64,000 bases of DNA from Lishizhenia sp965656535 (lineage in GTDB: Bacteria; Bacteroidota; Bacteroidia; Flavobacteriales_D; Crocinitomicaceae). The notes under the pieces were generated by a model, which was not told the DNA's origin, did no database searches, and was given only the letters and a program-made list of their open reading frames with translations. The stretch lies in NCBI GenBank assembly GCA_965656535.1, contig CBFHKX010000002.1, positions 448,210-512,209 of the forward strand. Reading direction: 5' to 3'. A program made the position numbers and the translations under genes. Below, in pieces: positions 43,124 through 51,723 of the stretch (position 1 is its first letter; each line of letters opens with the position of its first letter).

Positions 43124-43258
43124 TTCTGCGAGATTTTGTCTTTATTATTATAGACACCAAAAATATAGTTTTGAATTTGTTTAGCAAAGGATAAACAGGA
43201 TTAATTGTGAGGTTTTTGTAAAAAAGATTTTTCTTGTAAATGTTTAGGCAAAAAAGTA

Positions 43259-43354
43259 GGGTAAGCTACTCACATCGCACCGCTACAACCTAATACCCTT
43301 GCTGCATTCCTGCCCTGGGGGAGTCAAAGGGAGCTGGTCGTATGAGACTTACCC
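43259..43354 (-). ncRNA. ffs: Signal recognition particle RNA, small bacterial type (4.5S-like)
   Basis: On the minus strand the conserved SRP core GGCAGGAATGCAGCAAGG is visible, flanked by an extended helix whose ends pair exactly (GGGTAAG with CTTACCC). The length, about 96 nt, is that of the short SRP RNA without Alu domain. It binds Ffh and targets nascent membrane proteins. A textbook -7 box lies just upstream (43360-43367) and a T-rich stretch follows the 3' end. Confidence 0.92.
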
Positions 43355-43359
43355 TGGCG

Positions 43360-43367
43360 CAAAAGTA
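43360..43367 (-). promoter_or_regulatory. -7 promoter box for ffs
   Basis: TACTTTTG on the minus strand, an exact TAnnTTTG match, ending five bases before the predicted first base of SRP RNA. Confidence 0.65.
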
Positions 43368-43460
43368 GTAACTTTATTTTATCCTACAAGCAGAAGTGTG
43401 CTAAAATGTAGAAAATTTATTTTACTTCGTTTATTTTCTATAACTAAAGGCTTTTAATGA

Positions 43461-43494
43461 AAAAAACCGCAAGCAAATATTGCTTACGGTTTTT
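43461..43494 (-). terminator. Rho-independent terminator after the helicase gene
   Basis: Stem of AAGCAA/TTGCTT plus CCG/CGG and an A/T base, with one mismatch, and a T-run on the minus strand. Confidence 0.78.
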
Positions 43495-43512
43495 CTTTTT
43501 GCTTTAATTTTT

Positions 43513-45024
43513 TTATTCGTCTTCTAACACAGCTCTTAGCTTTTGTCTTAATTGTCTGTTGTACGTTTCCATCATGTATTTAAAATAGTTAGGAGTACTT
43601 TTTGCAATTAGTTTTGTGTATTGTTTTAATCTAGACTCTATGTGTTCTTGCAATCCTTCCATTATCTCCAAGCCATCATAAAAATCTGTAGCTTTATCTT
43701 TAATTGCTTCAAAATGATTTTCTATAGAAATATCTACTGCTTTCTTACCCGGTAAACCTTGATCTACACAGTCTTCATATACTACTTTCATTCTAAATTT
43801 ATTAAGAATAGCCATGTCTACCCTTACTTGTAACCGCTTAGGTAGTTCATAGGCAACCTCAAACTCTGAATCATCGTGTCCTGCTAATTTAGATTCCAAA
43901 AATCTGTCGGGAAACAAGAAGGCGTCTTGCCAGTTGATGTAGTCTTGCCATAATCCGAATCGACGAACATTATTACCCAAGTCAATCAGTTTGAATTGAT
44001 CTTTACCGGGTAATTTTCTTGAACCTCTACCAATCATTTGATGATAGAGTGTAAGAGATCGTGTAGCTCTATTTAAGATAATAGTCTGAACAGTTGGTTC
44101 GTCAAATCCAGTGGTTAAAATACCTACAGAGGTAAGTATAGCATTAGGTGTATGCTTAAACCAGTGTAACGTTTCTTTCCTGTCTTTGTCTGAGAATGTA
44201 CTGTCTAAATGTTTTATTTTAAATCCTCTTTTTTCAAATGTTTCTTTTACACGAATAGAAGTTTCAATACCAGAATTAAAAATTAAGGTTTTTGTACCAA
44301 CAGCTACTTCTTCATATGCAAAAAGAAGCTTCTCTTGCATAAAGTAGTTACCGTAAACCATTTCAGAACTAGAAACGGTAAAATCGCCGTTGGTTCCTAT
44401 TTTTAATCCGTGTAGATTTACGTCATACGTAAAGGTTTCAGCATCTGCTAGGTATTCTTTTTCGATTAAAGACTTAATACTCTCGCCAACAAGTAACTTA
44501 TCATAATTATCATTCAACGGTAGCGCTTTGTTAGAAGATAATGGTGTAGCGGTTACTCCCAATATGTTTGCTTCTTGGTAATAAGCAAATATTTTTCTAA
44601 AACTGTTGTAGTGCGCCTCATCAACAATTACTAAACCTACATTTTTAATAAAGTTAGAGTCATCTTGTAAGCGGTTGTTAAGAGTTTCAACCATTGCAAT
44701 AAAGCAGTTGAACTCATCTTGGTTGTCTAGTGTTTTAACTTCACTATTTATTATTTTGTTCGAAACTCTAATTGCTTTTAACTGCTTACTTGTTTGTACA
44801 GAAAGTTCTATTCTGTGTGTAAGAATTAAAACTTTTTGATTTCTGTCTTCTATAAACTTCTTAGCAATCTCTGAAAAAATAACCGTTTTACCTCCACCTG
44901 TTGGGAGTTGATACAACAGGTTGAAGTTCTTTCCATTTTCGTTTAACGCTTTTGTTATGTCGTCTACCGTTTTCTGTTGAAAAGGGTAGAGTGTTTTGGG
45001 CTCGAAAAGTGCTTCGTCTATCAT
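43513..45024 (-). CDS. Superfamily 2 DEAD/DEAH-box helicase
   Basis: A 503-residue SF2 helicase-type ATPase: Walker A LPTGGGKTVIFSE, DEAH box VIVDEAHYNSF, GVTATPLSSN (motif III), TTGFDEPTVQ (motif V) and QMIGRGSRKLPGKD (motif VI). The arrangement resembles restriction-type or YprA-like helicases without a recognisable nuclease or methylase domain; residues 380-500 form a helical tail. It has no immediate neighbour that clarifies its role (SRP RNA downstream, trxB upstream on the other strand). A role in DNA repair or RNA metabolism is inferred. Confidence 0.9.
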   Translation of the reverse strand: MIDEALFEPKTLYPFQQKTVDDITKALNENGKNFNLLYQLPTGGGKTVIFSEIAKKFIEDRNQKVLILTHRIELSVQTSKQLKAIRVSNKIINSEVKTLDNQDEFNCFIAMVETLNNRLQDDSNFIKNVGLVIVDEAHYNSFRKIFAYYQEANILGVTATPLSSNKALPLNDNYDKLLVGESIKSLIEKEYLADAETFTYDVNLHGLKIGTNGDFTVSSSEMVYGNYFMQEKLLFAYEEVAVGTKTLIFNSGIETSIRVKETFEKRGFKIKHLDSTFSDKDRKETLHWFKHTPNAILTSVGILTTGFDEPTVQTIILNRATRSLTLYHQMIGRGSRKLPGKDQFKLIDLGNNVRRFGLWQDYINWQDAFLFPDRFLESKLAGHDDSEFEVAYELPKRLQVRVDMAILNKFRMKVVYEDCVDQGLPGKKAVDISIENHFEAIKDKATDFYDGLEIMEGLQEHIESRLKQYTKLIAKSTPNYFKYMMETYNRQLRQKLRAVLEDE

Positions 45025-45163
45025 CTGTTTGCTTCAAAAATTGGGGTACAAAAGTACGCTTCTTTTCGTGAACAAAAAACTTTAGACTGATTTATTAATC
45101 AAAATGAAGGGTTTTGCCAATAATTTTAAACAACCCAGAGATTTTGTGCTTGAATTCTTAACT

Positions 45164-45215
45164 TTTGTAATGTTACAAATATTACATCGACTAAGCACAT
45201 AAATTGTTATTTTTG
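45164..45215 (+). promoter_or_regulatory. trxB promoter with upstream inverted repeat
   Basis: TATTTTTG at 45208-45215 is an exact -7 match, about 47 nt before the trxB ATG. A 7-bp palindrome with a two-base centre (TTTGTAA TG TTACAAA) lies 28 nt further upstream (45164-45179) and looks like a possible operator. Confidence 0.5.
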
Positions 45216-45262
45216 CGAACTTAAAATAAGTCGAAAATACAAGCATAAAATACAAAAAGATC

Positions 45263-46213
45263 ATGAGTGATATAGAAAAAGTTTCATGTTTAATTATTGG
45301 TTCAGGACCAGCAGGATATACAGCAGCAATATATGCAGCACGTGCAGATATGAAACCTGTTTTGTATCAAGGTATGCAGCCGGGCGGACAATTAACGACA
45401 ACAAACGAAGTTGAGAATTTTCCTGGGTATCCGGATGGAGTAACAGGACCAGCAATGATGGTAGAACTGCAGAAGCAAGCTGAACGTTTTGAAACAGATG
45501 TGCGTTTTGGTTTTATAGAAAAAGTAGATTTTTCTGGTGAAGTGCATAAAGCTTGGGCCGAGGATGGAAAAGAAATTCATGCAGATACAATTATTATCTC
45601 TACTGGAGCTTCTGCTAAATATTTAGGATTAGAGTCTGAACAAAAATATTTAAAGCTTGGAGGAGGTGTCTCTGCTTGTGCAGTTTGTGATGGTTTCTTT
45701 TATAAAGGTCAAGAAACTGTAATTGTAGGAGCAGGAGATTCTGCCTGTGAAGAAGCACATTACTTATCTAAGTTATGTACTAAAGTTACAATGTTGGTAC
45801 GTAGGGACGAGTTTAGAGCGTCTAAAATTATGGCTGAGAGAGTTACTAAGACTCCAAACATCGAGATCTTGTTTAATACAGAAACGGAAGAAGTTATTGG
45901 TGACGGACAAGTAGTTACTGCTGTTCGTGCTAAAAACAATAAAACAGGAGAAGAGATTACAATTCCAGCTACTGGTTTCTTCGTAGCAATTGGTCATAAG
46001 CCAAACACAGATATTTTTAAGGATTACTTAAATTTAGATGAAACAGGATATATTAAATACGAAAAGGCAGGAACATCTTTAACCAATGTACCGGGAGTAT
46101 TTGTTGCGGGTGACGCAGCAGATAAAACTTACAGGCAAGCAATTACTGCTGCAGGTACAGGATGTATGGCAGCATTAGATGCCGAAAGATATTTAGCTGC
46201 TAAAGGGCACTAA
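45263..46213 (+). CDS. trxB: Thioredoxin reductase
   Basis: Flavoenzyme of 316 residues that transfers electrons from NADPH to thioredoxin. FAD motif IIGSGPAGYTAAIYAARA at residues 11-28, redox-active CAVC (Cys139, Cys142) in the NADPH domain, NADPH motif GAGDSACEEAHYL and the late FAD motif VFVAGDAADKTYRQA. It supports the peroxiredoxin and other thiol systems. The promoter, upstream palindrome and terminator make it a single-gene unit. Confidence 0.97.
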   Translation: MSDIEKVSCLIIGSGPAGYTAAIYAARADMKPVLYQGMQPGGQLTTTNEVENFPGYPDGVTGPAMMVELQKQAERFETDVRFGFIEKVDFSGEVHKAWAEDGKEIHADTIIISTGASAKYLGLESEQKYLKLGGGVSACAVCDGFFYKGQETVIVGAGDSACEEAHYLSKLCTKVTMLVRRDEFRASKIMAERVTKTPNIEILFNTETEEVIGDGQVVTAVRAKNNKTGEEITIPATGFFVAIGHKPNTDIFKDYLNLDETGYIKYEKAGTSLTNVPGVFVAGDAADKTYRQAITAAGTGCMAALDAERYLAAKGH

Positions 46214-46233
46214 GAATAGATTAATATATGTAA

Positions 46234-46266
46234 AAGTTCTATCGTATTGGCGGTAGAACTTTTTTT
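46234..46266 (+). terminator. Rho-independent terminator after trxB
   Basis: Arms AAGTTCTATCG and CGGTAGAACTT (one G-T pair), six-base loop and a run of seven T. Confidence 0.85.
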
Positions 46267-46293
46267 GTGCTTTTAATTTTTTTTAAGGTTAAT

Positions 46294-46327
46294 GTAACTT
46301 TTCTCTTTTTCAAGTTACTTATACTTG
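46294..46327 (+). promoter_or_regulatory. Inverted repeat and promoter of the sigma factor gene
   Basis: A perfect 7-bp inverted repeat (GTAACTT/AAGTTAC, 11-nt spacer, 46294-46318) immediately precedes a near -7 box TATACTTG (46320-46327), 18 nt before the ATG at 46345. The spacing would let a regulator, or the encoded sigma factor itself, act here. Confidence 0.45.
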
Positions 46328-46344
46328 TAGGAATCAGAGAGACC

Positions 46345-46869
46345 ATGTCAAAACAAAAACAAATTCAATTCTTAAAAATGTATGAGCCAGTTCATGAGCG
46401 GTTCGAACGTTTTTGTAGGGCTAGAGTTTATGGCGATATGGAATATACAGATTTAATAAACGCGAGTTTGTTAGCTGCTTTTGAAAATTTGGAAGATTTA
46501 AAATCTAAACAGGCATTTTTGTCTTATCTATGTTCGATAAGCCTAAGAATATTGGCGAATAACCACAGAAAGAAAAAGCCTAAGCTAGAATTGGAAAGTG
46601 AGCAGTATGAATCGTCAAACATGACAGATACTTCACTTTCTACTGATGTCTCGTTTTTGTACGATGCTTTAAGAAAAATAAATACTGAGCAGAGAGAAGC
46701 GCTTATTTTGTTTGAAATAACAGGTTTTTCGATTAAAGAAATTGCTGAGATACAAGAAGTAGGAATTTCTGCAGTAAAGCAAAGATTAAAAAGAGGTAGA
46801 GCGTGTTTAAAAGAGCAATTAACATTTGATGCAACTCAATTAAAGAAGGAAAGTAATGAGTCAAGATAA
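46345..46869 (+). CDS. ECF-like sigma-70 family RNA polymerase sigma factor
   Basis: A 174-residue sigma factor of ECF size. Region 2 is at about 15-80 (FERFCRARVYGDMEYTDLI, AAFENL), and region 4 at about 112-160 with the helix-turn-helix GFSIKEIAEIQEVGISAVKQRLKRG. The start at 46345 is chosen because it follows the promoter box and begins MSKQKQIQFLK; a longer frame is possible. Its last 14 bases overlap the next gene, a membrane protein with a cytoplasmic N-terminus, the usual arrangement of sigma factor and anti-sigma factor. Confidence 0.85.
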   Translation: MSKQKQIQFLKMYEPVHERFERFCRARVYGDMEYTDLINASLLAAFENLEDLKSKQAFLSYLCSISLRILANNHRKKKPKLELESEQYESSNMTDTSLSTDVSFLYDALRKINTEQREALILFEITGFSIKEIAEIQEVGISAVKQRLKRGRACLKEQLTFDATQLKKESNESR

Positions 46870-48184
46870 AGACATAAATGCATTGTTTAATGCTGCGAAA
46901 AACGAGCCTGTTGGTTTCTCTTTTGATAGTGCACAACACAAATTTCAACAAAGCTTGAGTGCTCCTGCTTATACTTCAACCATTGAAAAGGCTGTAAAGA
47001 GTTTTAAAAATTTAAAAATCATAATTATGAGTTTAACGACGTTAGGAACAATTATTTTGGGGATTACTTATTTTTTTAGCGGTAGTCAAGAGAGTATAAT
47101 AAGTAAAGATCATGATTATCAATTAGAAATAGAAGAAAGTAGAATAGAGATAGTACAAGACGAGAAAGAGGTACATACAGGATTGGTGAAAGTAAGGAAA
47201 GCTGAAGTTGCTGAAGTACGCATAAATAGGTTACCGGTAAAACCAATTCAGAAACAGGTAATGGATACCGAATTAAACCCGTGGAATAAGGAAAGATTAA
47301 ATAAAGTTCCGGTAAAAGCCATAGAACAGTCATACGTGTATTTTCCTAAATTGACACCCGACGAGATAGAAGAAAATGACAAGCGAATAAAAGATATGGT
47401 TAAAGAATTTGCAAAAAAGAAAAAAGGGTGGACTTTATTCCCTTCTGGTGCATTTGAAGTCGACGAAAAGCAAATTTCTTTACAAGCATTTTATGTAAAG
47501 ACAACTGAAGTTACGAATCTCGAATACAAAACATTTTTGTTTGATTTATTAAAAAACGACAATAAAAACGCTTTTAATAAAGCTAAACCAAACCAGCAAG
47601 CGTGGACAGAAATGCTTGGAGAAGGTGTTGATGATATGACAGATATGTATTTCTCTCATCCAGCTTTTGCCCAATACCCAGTAAACAACATTTCCGTTGA
47701 AGGTGCTCAAATGTATTGCGATTGGTTTACACAGAAAGTGAAACAAGAATCAAAAGAAGTCATAACACGTTTCCGTCTACCTTTTGAGAGCGAGTGGAAA
47801 TATGTTGCCTCAGAAATGGGTAGTTTAACAAAGTATGCATGGGAAGGTCAGTTTTTAAGAAATGCTAAGGGATGTTACCTTTCCAATTTTTATGCAGGTA
47901 CCGAAAGTGATACTGTAGAGAATAATTATCAAGCTGATGGCGGAATGTTTACGGTAAAAGTAGATAGTTACTTTCCAAATTCCATGGGTGTTTACTCGAT
48001 TTCTGGGAACGTTGCGGAAATGGTTGTTTTATCTGATGTGGATAAGTTTGGTTTATTAGGAGGAAGTTTTTTAAGCAGTGCAGAGGAATTATTGATTTTT
48101 TCAGCGCCAAAGTCAATTTTAACTCCTTCTGGTAGTCCAGATGTTGGGTTTAGACCAGTTCTTACTTTTGTGAAAGAGCGTTGA
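46856..48184 (+). CDS. Membrane protein with SUMF1/formylglycine-generating-enzyme domain; probable anti-sigma partner
   Basis: A 442-residue protein with a cytoplasmic N-terminal tail of about 52 residues, one membrane helix (about 54-75), a linker and a C-terminal SUMF1-type domain (about 190-438) with FYVKTTEVTNLEYKTFL, FPNSMGVYSISGNVAEMV and a late DVGFRP that typify the family. The cytoplasmic tail DINALFNAAKNEPVGFSFDS resembles tails of anti-sigma-like proteins in Bacteroidetes. The gene overlaps the sigma factor gene by 14 bases, which strongly suggests co-regulation and partnership. The copper-binding cysteines of true formylglycine-generating enzymes are not visible, so the domain may be a sensor rather than an enzyme. 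Confidence 0.78.
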   Translation: MSQDKDINALFNAAKNEPVGFSFDSAQHKFQQSLSAPAYTSTIEKAVKSFKNLKIIIMSLTTLGTIILGITYFFSGSQESIISKDHDYQLEIEESRIEIVQDEKEVHTGLVKVRKAEVAEVRINRLPVKPIQKQVMDTELNPWNKERLNKVPVKAIEQSYVYFPKLTPDEIEENDKRIKDMVKEFAKKKKGWTLFPSGAFEVDEKQISLQAFYVKTTEVTNLEYKTFLFDLLKNDNKNAFNKAKPNQQAWTEMLGEGVDDMTDMYFSHPAFAQYPVNNISVEGAQMYCDWFTQKVKQESKEVITRFRLPFESEWKYVASEMGSLTKYAWEGQFLRNAKGCYLSNFYAGTESDTVENNYQADGGMFTVKVDSYFPNSMGVYSISGNVAEMVVLSDVDKFGLLGGSFLSSAEELLIFSAPKSILTPSGSPDVGFRPVLTFVKER

Positions 48185-48202
48185 TTTTTATAATCTTGTA
48201 AC

Positions 48203-49129
48203 ATGTTTAGATTTTATCTCTTAATTAGTTGTTTTGTAGTTTTAGTTAATTACTCAAGTACAAGCTTATTTGCGCAATACAGTTTGCCAAGTTCCTCCGT
48301 TTTGGTTTCCAATTCAGTTTGTGCTGTGCATGTTTATAAAAAAGACAAACACCTAGAAGAAGAAGATGGAAGTCTTTCAAAGTCTAAAAATTTAGATCAA
48401 ACACCTCACTTGCTAACTACTTATTTTATAGGTGTAAATGGAAGAATAGATTCTCTATACAGATATTATAATGATTCACTTAAATATGAAAAAACACTAT
48501 TTTCTTTCGATAGAGAAGGAAATTTGTGGGAGTTTAAAACAGTTAAGCCAAATGGACAGATAGATGCTCAAATAATCTTAGAACAAATACCAAGTTTTGG
48601 TAAAGAGCTAAGAAGATACAATCAGAATATTTTGACCAGCTACGTTAAGATTAACGAAGACGGAGTTATAATTGAATCAAAGTATTTTCAATGTTTTAAA
48701 CCCAAGTCGGTTTATGTTAGAACTTACTGGGACTTAGAAACTAAAACAAAGACAGAATCAGTCTATGAAAATGATACTTTAATTCGTGAAGAAGCTTATC
48801 ACTGGGTTACAAATAAAGATGTTCCTACTCATTTTGTTTACAATCAGTCTAAAGTAAATAAACCGCATGCTGATATGTTTGTGGAGCAAGAAGAATATTA
48901 TGTAGATAAAGATGGCAGTATTCTATCAGAAAATAAGGGACTATTCACAGATCCTTTTCATTCCTACAATTACTACAACTGGTATTCTCAGTTTGAGGGT
49001 ATAGTCCATCCTTATGAGAATTGGTTTCGTTTAAATACACTTGTTAAAGAACAAGAACACAAAGAAATCATAGATTTTGAAGGAACCAGTTTGGTTAGTG
49101 CTTATTTGTTTAAATATGACTTCAATTAA
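48203..49129 (+). CDS. Secreted protein of unknown function
   Basis: A 308-residue protein with a signal peptide (LLISCFVVLVNYSSTSLFA). Mature region is rich in Tyr, Asp, Glu and Lys and has short repeated beta-hairpin-like units (VNGRIDSLYRYYNDSLKYE, NEDGVIIESKYFQ, KDGSILSENKGLF) resembling MORN-like or antitoxin-type YwqK repeats. It starts 18 nt after the SUMF1-domain gene, so it is probably the third member of the sigma factor operon. Ligand or partner unknown. Confidence 0.65.
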   Translation: MFRFYLLISCFVVLVNYSSTSLFAQYSLPSSSVLVSNSVCAVHVYKKDKHLEEEDGSLSKSKNLDQTPHLLTTYFIGVNGRIDSLYRYYNDSLKYEKTLFSFDREGNLWEFKTVKPNGQIDAQIILEQIPSFGKELRRYNQNILTSYVKINEDGVIIESKYFQCFKPKSVYVRTYWDLETKTKTESVYENDTLIREEAYHWVTNKDVPTHFVYNQSKVNKPHADMFVEQEEYYVDKDGSILSENKGLFTDPFHSYNYYNWYSQFEGIVHPYENWFRLNTLVKEQEHKEIIDFEGTSLVSAYLFKYDFN

Positions 49130-49256
49130 AACTAAGGTTAAAAAACAGATTAGTTCTACTTTATAAAATCAATATTTTTAAGGCTGTAATCGAATTAGTT
49201 TAAGATCTAATCATCTCATTCTCTACATAATAATTGTATAAAATAAATTAATCTTG

Positions 49257-49264
49257 TACATTTG
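49257..49264 (+). promoter_or_regulatory. -7 promoter box for rpsA
   Basis: TACATTTG, an exact TAnnTTTG match. The start of transcription would be near 49270, giving a leader of about 100 nt. Confidence 0.6.
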
Positions 49265-49286
49265 CACTCCCTTTTAGGGAAGTCCT

Positions 49287-49351
49287 GTCGTTAATCCAGG
49301 TTTAAGCGACTGATTTTTAACTTCTTTTGAGTTTTTCTGGATTGCTCAAAA
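49287..49351 (+). promoter_or_regulatory. Two-hairpin rpsA leader with complementary loops
   Basis: Hairpin 1 (49287-49310) pairs GTCGTT with AGCGAC and exposes AATCCAG at 49293-49299. Hairpin 2 (49325-49351) has a perfect 7-bp stem TTTTGAG/CTCAAAA and exposes CTGGATT at 49337-49343. The two loop sequences are perfectly complementary over 7 bp, predicting a loop-loop (kissing) contact. The second hairpin ends 21 nt before the rpsA start codon, so the fold could control initiation and act in autoregulation by S1. Confidence 0.6.
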
Positions 49352-49372
49352 TACAATTAATTACACGCCAAG

Positions 49373-51157
49373 ATGGCTGAAAACAAAATTACAGAGCAGG
49401 GATCTGCTGATTTCGATTGGGAAGCGTTAGCAAATGACGGTTATTCAAACGTAGAAAAAGCTGAGTATGCGGATACATACGAAGCAACATTAACTTCTGT
49501 TCAAGAGAAAGAAGTTGTTAAAGGTACTGTTGTAGCAGTTACTAAAAAAGAAGTTGTTGTTAACATCGGTTCAAAGTCTGAAGGAGTTATTCCTATCAAC
49601 GAGTTCCGTTACAACCCAGAATTAAAAGCTGGTGATGAGGTAGATATTTTTATCGAAACACAAGAAGATAAGTCTGGACAATTAGTTGTTTCGCACAGAA
49701 CTGCTCGTATGCACTCTGCGTGGATCAAAGTTAACGATGTACTTAAAACAGGTGAAGTTATTACTGGTTTTGTTAAATGCAGAACTAAAGGTGGACTTAT
49801 CGTTGATGTTTTTGGTTTAGAAGCATTCTTACCAGGTTCTCAAATTGATGTTAAGCCTATCCGTGATTACGATGTGTATGTTGGAAAGAACATGGAATTC
49901 AAAGTTGTGAAAATCAACCAAGAATTTAGAAATGTTGTTGTTTCTCACAAAGCACTTATCGAAGCTGAGCTTGAAGAACAAAAGAAACAAATTATTTCAG
50001 GGCTTGAGAAAGGTCAGGTTCTTGAAGGAACAGTTAAAAACATCACATCTTACGGTGTATTCATCGATTTAGGTGGTGTTGATGGTTTAGTTCACATTAC
50101 AGATTTATCTTGGGGTAGAGTTAATCACCCAGAAGAGATTGTAGAATTAGATCAAAAATTAAACGTTGTAATTCTTGATTTTGATGACGATAAGAAAAGA
50201 ATTGCATTAGGTCTTAAACAATTACAACCACATCCATGGGATGCTTTATCTACTGAATTAGCTGTTGGAGACAAGGTTAAAGGTAAAGTAGTTGTTTTAG
50301 CTGACTACGGAGCGTTTGTAGAAATCGCAGCTGGAGTTGAAGGATTAATTCACGTTTCTGAAATGAGCTGGTCACAGCACTTAAGAACAGCACAAGATTT
50401 CTTAAACATCGGTGATGAGGTAGAAGCTGTAATTTTAACGTTAGACAGAGAAGAAAGAAAAATGTCTCTTGGTATCAAGCAATTAATGCCAGATCCATGG
50501 GAAGGAATCGATACACGTTACCCAGTTCAATCTAAGCACAATGCTAAAGTTCGTAACTTTACTAACTTCGGTGTGTTTGTTGAATTAGAAGAAGGTGTTG
50601 ACGGACTAATCCATATTTCTGATCTTTCTTGGCAAAAGAAAATTAAGCACCCATCTGAGTTCTGTAAAGTAGGAGATGCAATGGATGTTGTAGTTCTTGA
50701 AATTGATATGGACAACAGAAGAATTTCTTTAGGTCATAAGCAACTAGAAGAAAATCCATGGGATGTTTTCGAAACTTTATTCGGAGAAGGTTCAGTTCAC
50801 CAAGGAACAATTGTTGAGCAAAAAGATAAATCTGGAATCGTTGCATTACCATATGGTGTAGAAGGAATTTGTCCGGCTAAACATATGCGTAAAGAAGATG
50901 GTTCTAACGCAAAAGTTGACGAAACTTTAGACTTTAAAGTGATAGAGTTTAACAAAGACGCGAAGAAAATCGTTGTTTCTCATGTTAGAACTTTCGAAGA
51001 AGGAGAAGATAAGCCAACTACACGTTCTACTGGAAACAGAAAAGGTGGAGGAGGAAACTCTAAAGCAGTTGAAGCAAATAACAAAGGGAACGAGAAATCT
51101 ACTCTTGGAGATTTAGATGCTTTAGCAGCGTTAAAAGATAAGATGGAAGGAAAATAA
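49373..51157 (+). CDS. rpsA: 30S ribosomal protein S1
   Basis: A 594-residue RNA-binding ribosomal protein that brings structured mRNAs to the 30S subunit. Six S1/OB domains can be counted: VVKGTVVAVTKKEVVVNIG, VITGFVKCRTKGGLIVDVF, VLEGTVKNITSYGVFIDLG, VKGKVVVLADYGAFVEIAA, the HNAKVRNFTNFGVFVELEE repeat, and HQGTIVEQKDKSGIVALPY, ending in a charged flexible tail. It has its own promoter, an unusual structured leader and a strong terminator, consistent with autoregulation as in other bacteria, though by a different structure from the proteobacterial one. Confidence 0.97.
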   Translation: MAENKITEQGSADFDWEALANDGYSNVEKAEYADTYEATLTSVQEKEVVKGTVVAVTKKEVVVNIGSKSEGVIPINEFRYNPELKAGDEVDIFIETQEDKSGQLVVSHRTARMHSAWIKVNDVLKTGEVITGFVKCRTKGGLIVDVFGLEAFLPGSQIDVKPIRDYDVYVGKNMEFKVVKINQEFRNVVVSHKALIEAELEEQKKQIISGLEKGQVLEGTVKNITSYGVFIDLGGVDGLVHITDLSWGRVNHPEEIVELDQKLNVVILDFDDDKKRIALGLKQLQPHPWDALSTELAVGDKVKGKVVVLADYGAFVEIAAGVEGLIHVSEMSWSQHLRTAQDFLNIGDEVEAVILTLDREERKMSLGIKQLMPDPWEGIDTRYPVQSKHNAKVRNFTNFGVFVELEEGVDGLIHISDLSWQKKIKHPSEFCKVGDAMDVVVLEIDMDNRRISLGHKQLEENPWDVFETLFGEGSVHQGTIVEQKDKSGIVALPYGVEGICPAKHMRKEDGSNAKVDETLDFKVIEFNKDAKKIVVSHVRTFEEGEDKPTTRSTGNRKGGGGNSKAVEANNKGNEKSTLGDLDALAALKDKMEGK

Positions 51158-51183
51158 TCAGTAAGATTATATCTCAATATTTT

Positions 51184-51215
51184 AAAAGCGAATCCGTAAG
51201 GGTTCGCTTTTTTTA
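51184..51215 (+). terminator. Rho-independent terminator after rpsA
   Basis: Stem AAAAGCGAATCC with GGGTTCGCTTTT (one G-T pair), four-base loop and T-run. Confidence 0.85.
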
Positions 51216-51355
51216 TTCCTCTTTTTATCACACCAGTTTGATACTACTTATTTACATCATTTTTTGTATATTAACAGATAGGCGATATTTGAAGCTAAAT
51301 GATTTAATATCCTAATTAGCATTTAGTAAACTTCAATTTTAAAATTTTGCAAATT

Positions 51356-51661
51356 ATGATTGGTCCGGCAATAATTCTTATAGTTCTTGGAGTTTTGATA
51401 AAAAATGGTAAAATGTATTGGTTAATTTCTGGCTACAATACGATGTCTAAATCTGAGCAAGAAGCTTACGATATTAAGGCATTAGCAACGCTGTTTAGAA
51501 ATGTGATGTTTGTAATGGCTTTTATCTTATTGTCCGGATACTTATTGTCTAAGCTAATTGATAATTCTCAAATTCGAAATTATGCTTTATGGATAGCTGT
51601 ATTATTTGGAGTACCCTACTTATTGATTCAATCTAATTCTAAGAAATACAAAAAGAAGTAA
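51356..51661 (+). CDS. DUF3784-domain small membrane protein
   Basis: A 101-residue protein with three hydrophobic helices and the DUF3784 pattern LISGYNTMSKSEQEAYDI between the first and second helix. The ATG at 51356 is preferred over a TTG at 51347. Its function is unknown; proteins of this family are short inner-membrane proteins found in many Bacteroidetes and Firmicutes. Confidence 0.8.
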   Translation: MIGPAIILIVLGVLIKNGKMYWLISGYNTMSKSEQEAYDIKALATLFRNVMFVMAFILLSGYLLSKLIDNSQIRNYALWIAVLFGVPYLLIQSNSKKYKKK

Positions 51662-51723
51662 TAAAAATAGGAGATTAAGAGATTTGACAAAATAATAAGG
51701 CGCACAAGTAACAGTAATTGCTT

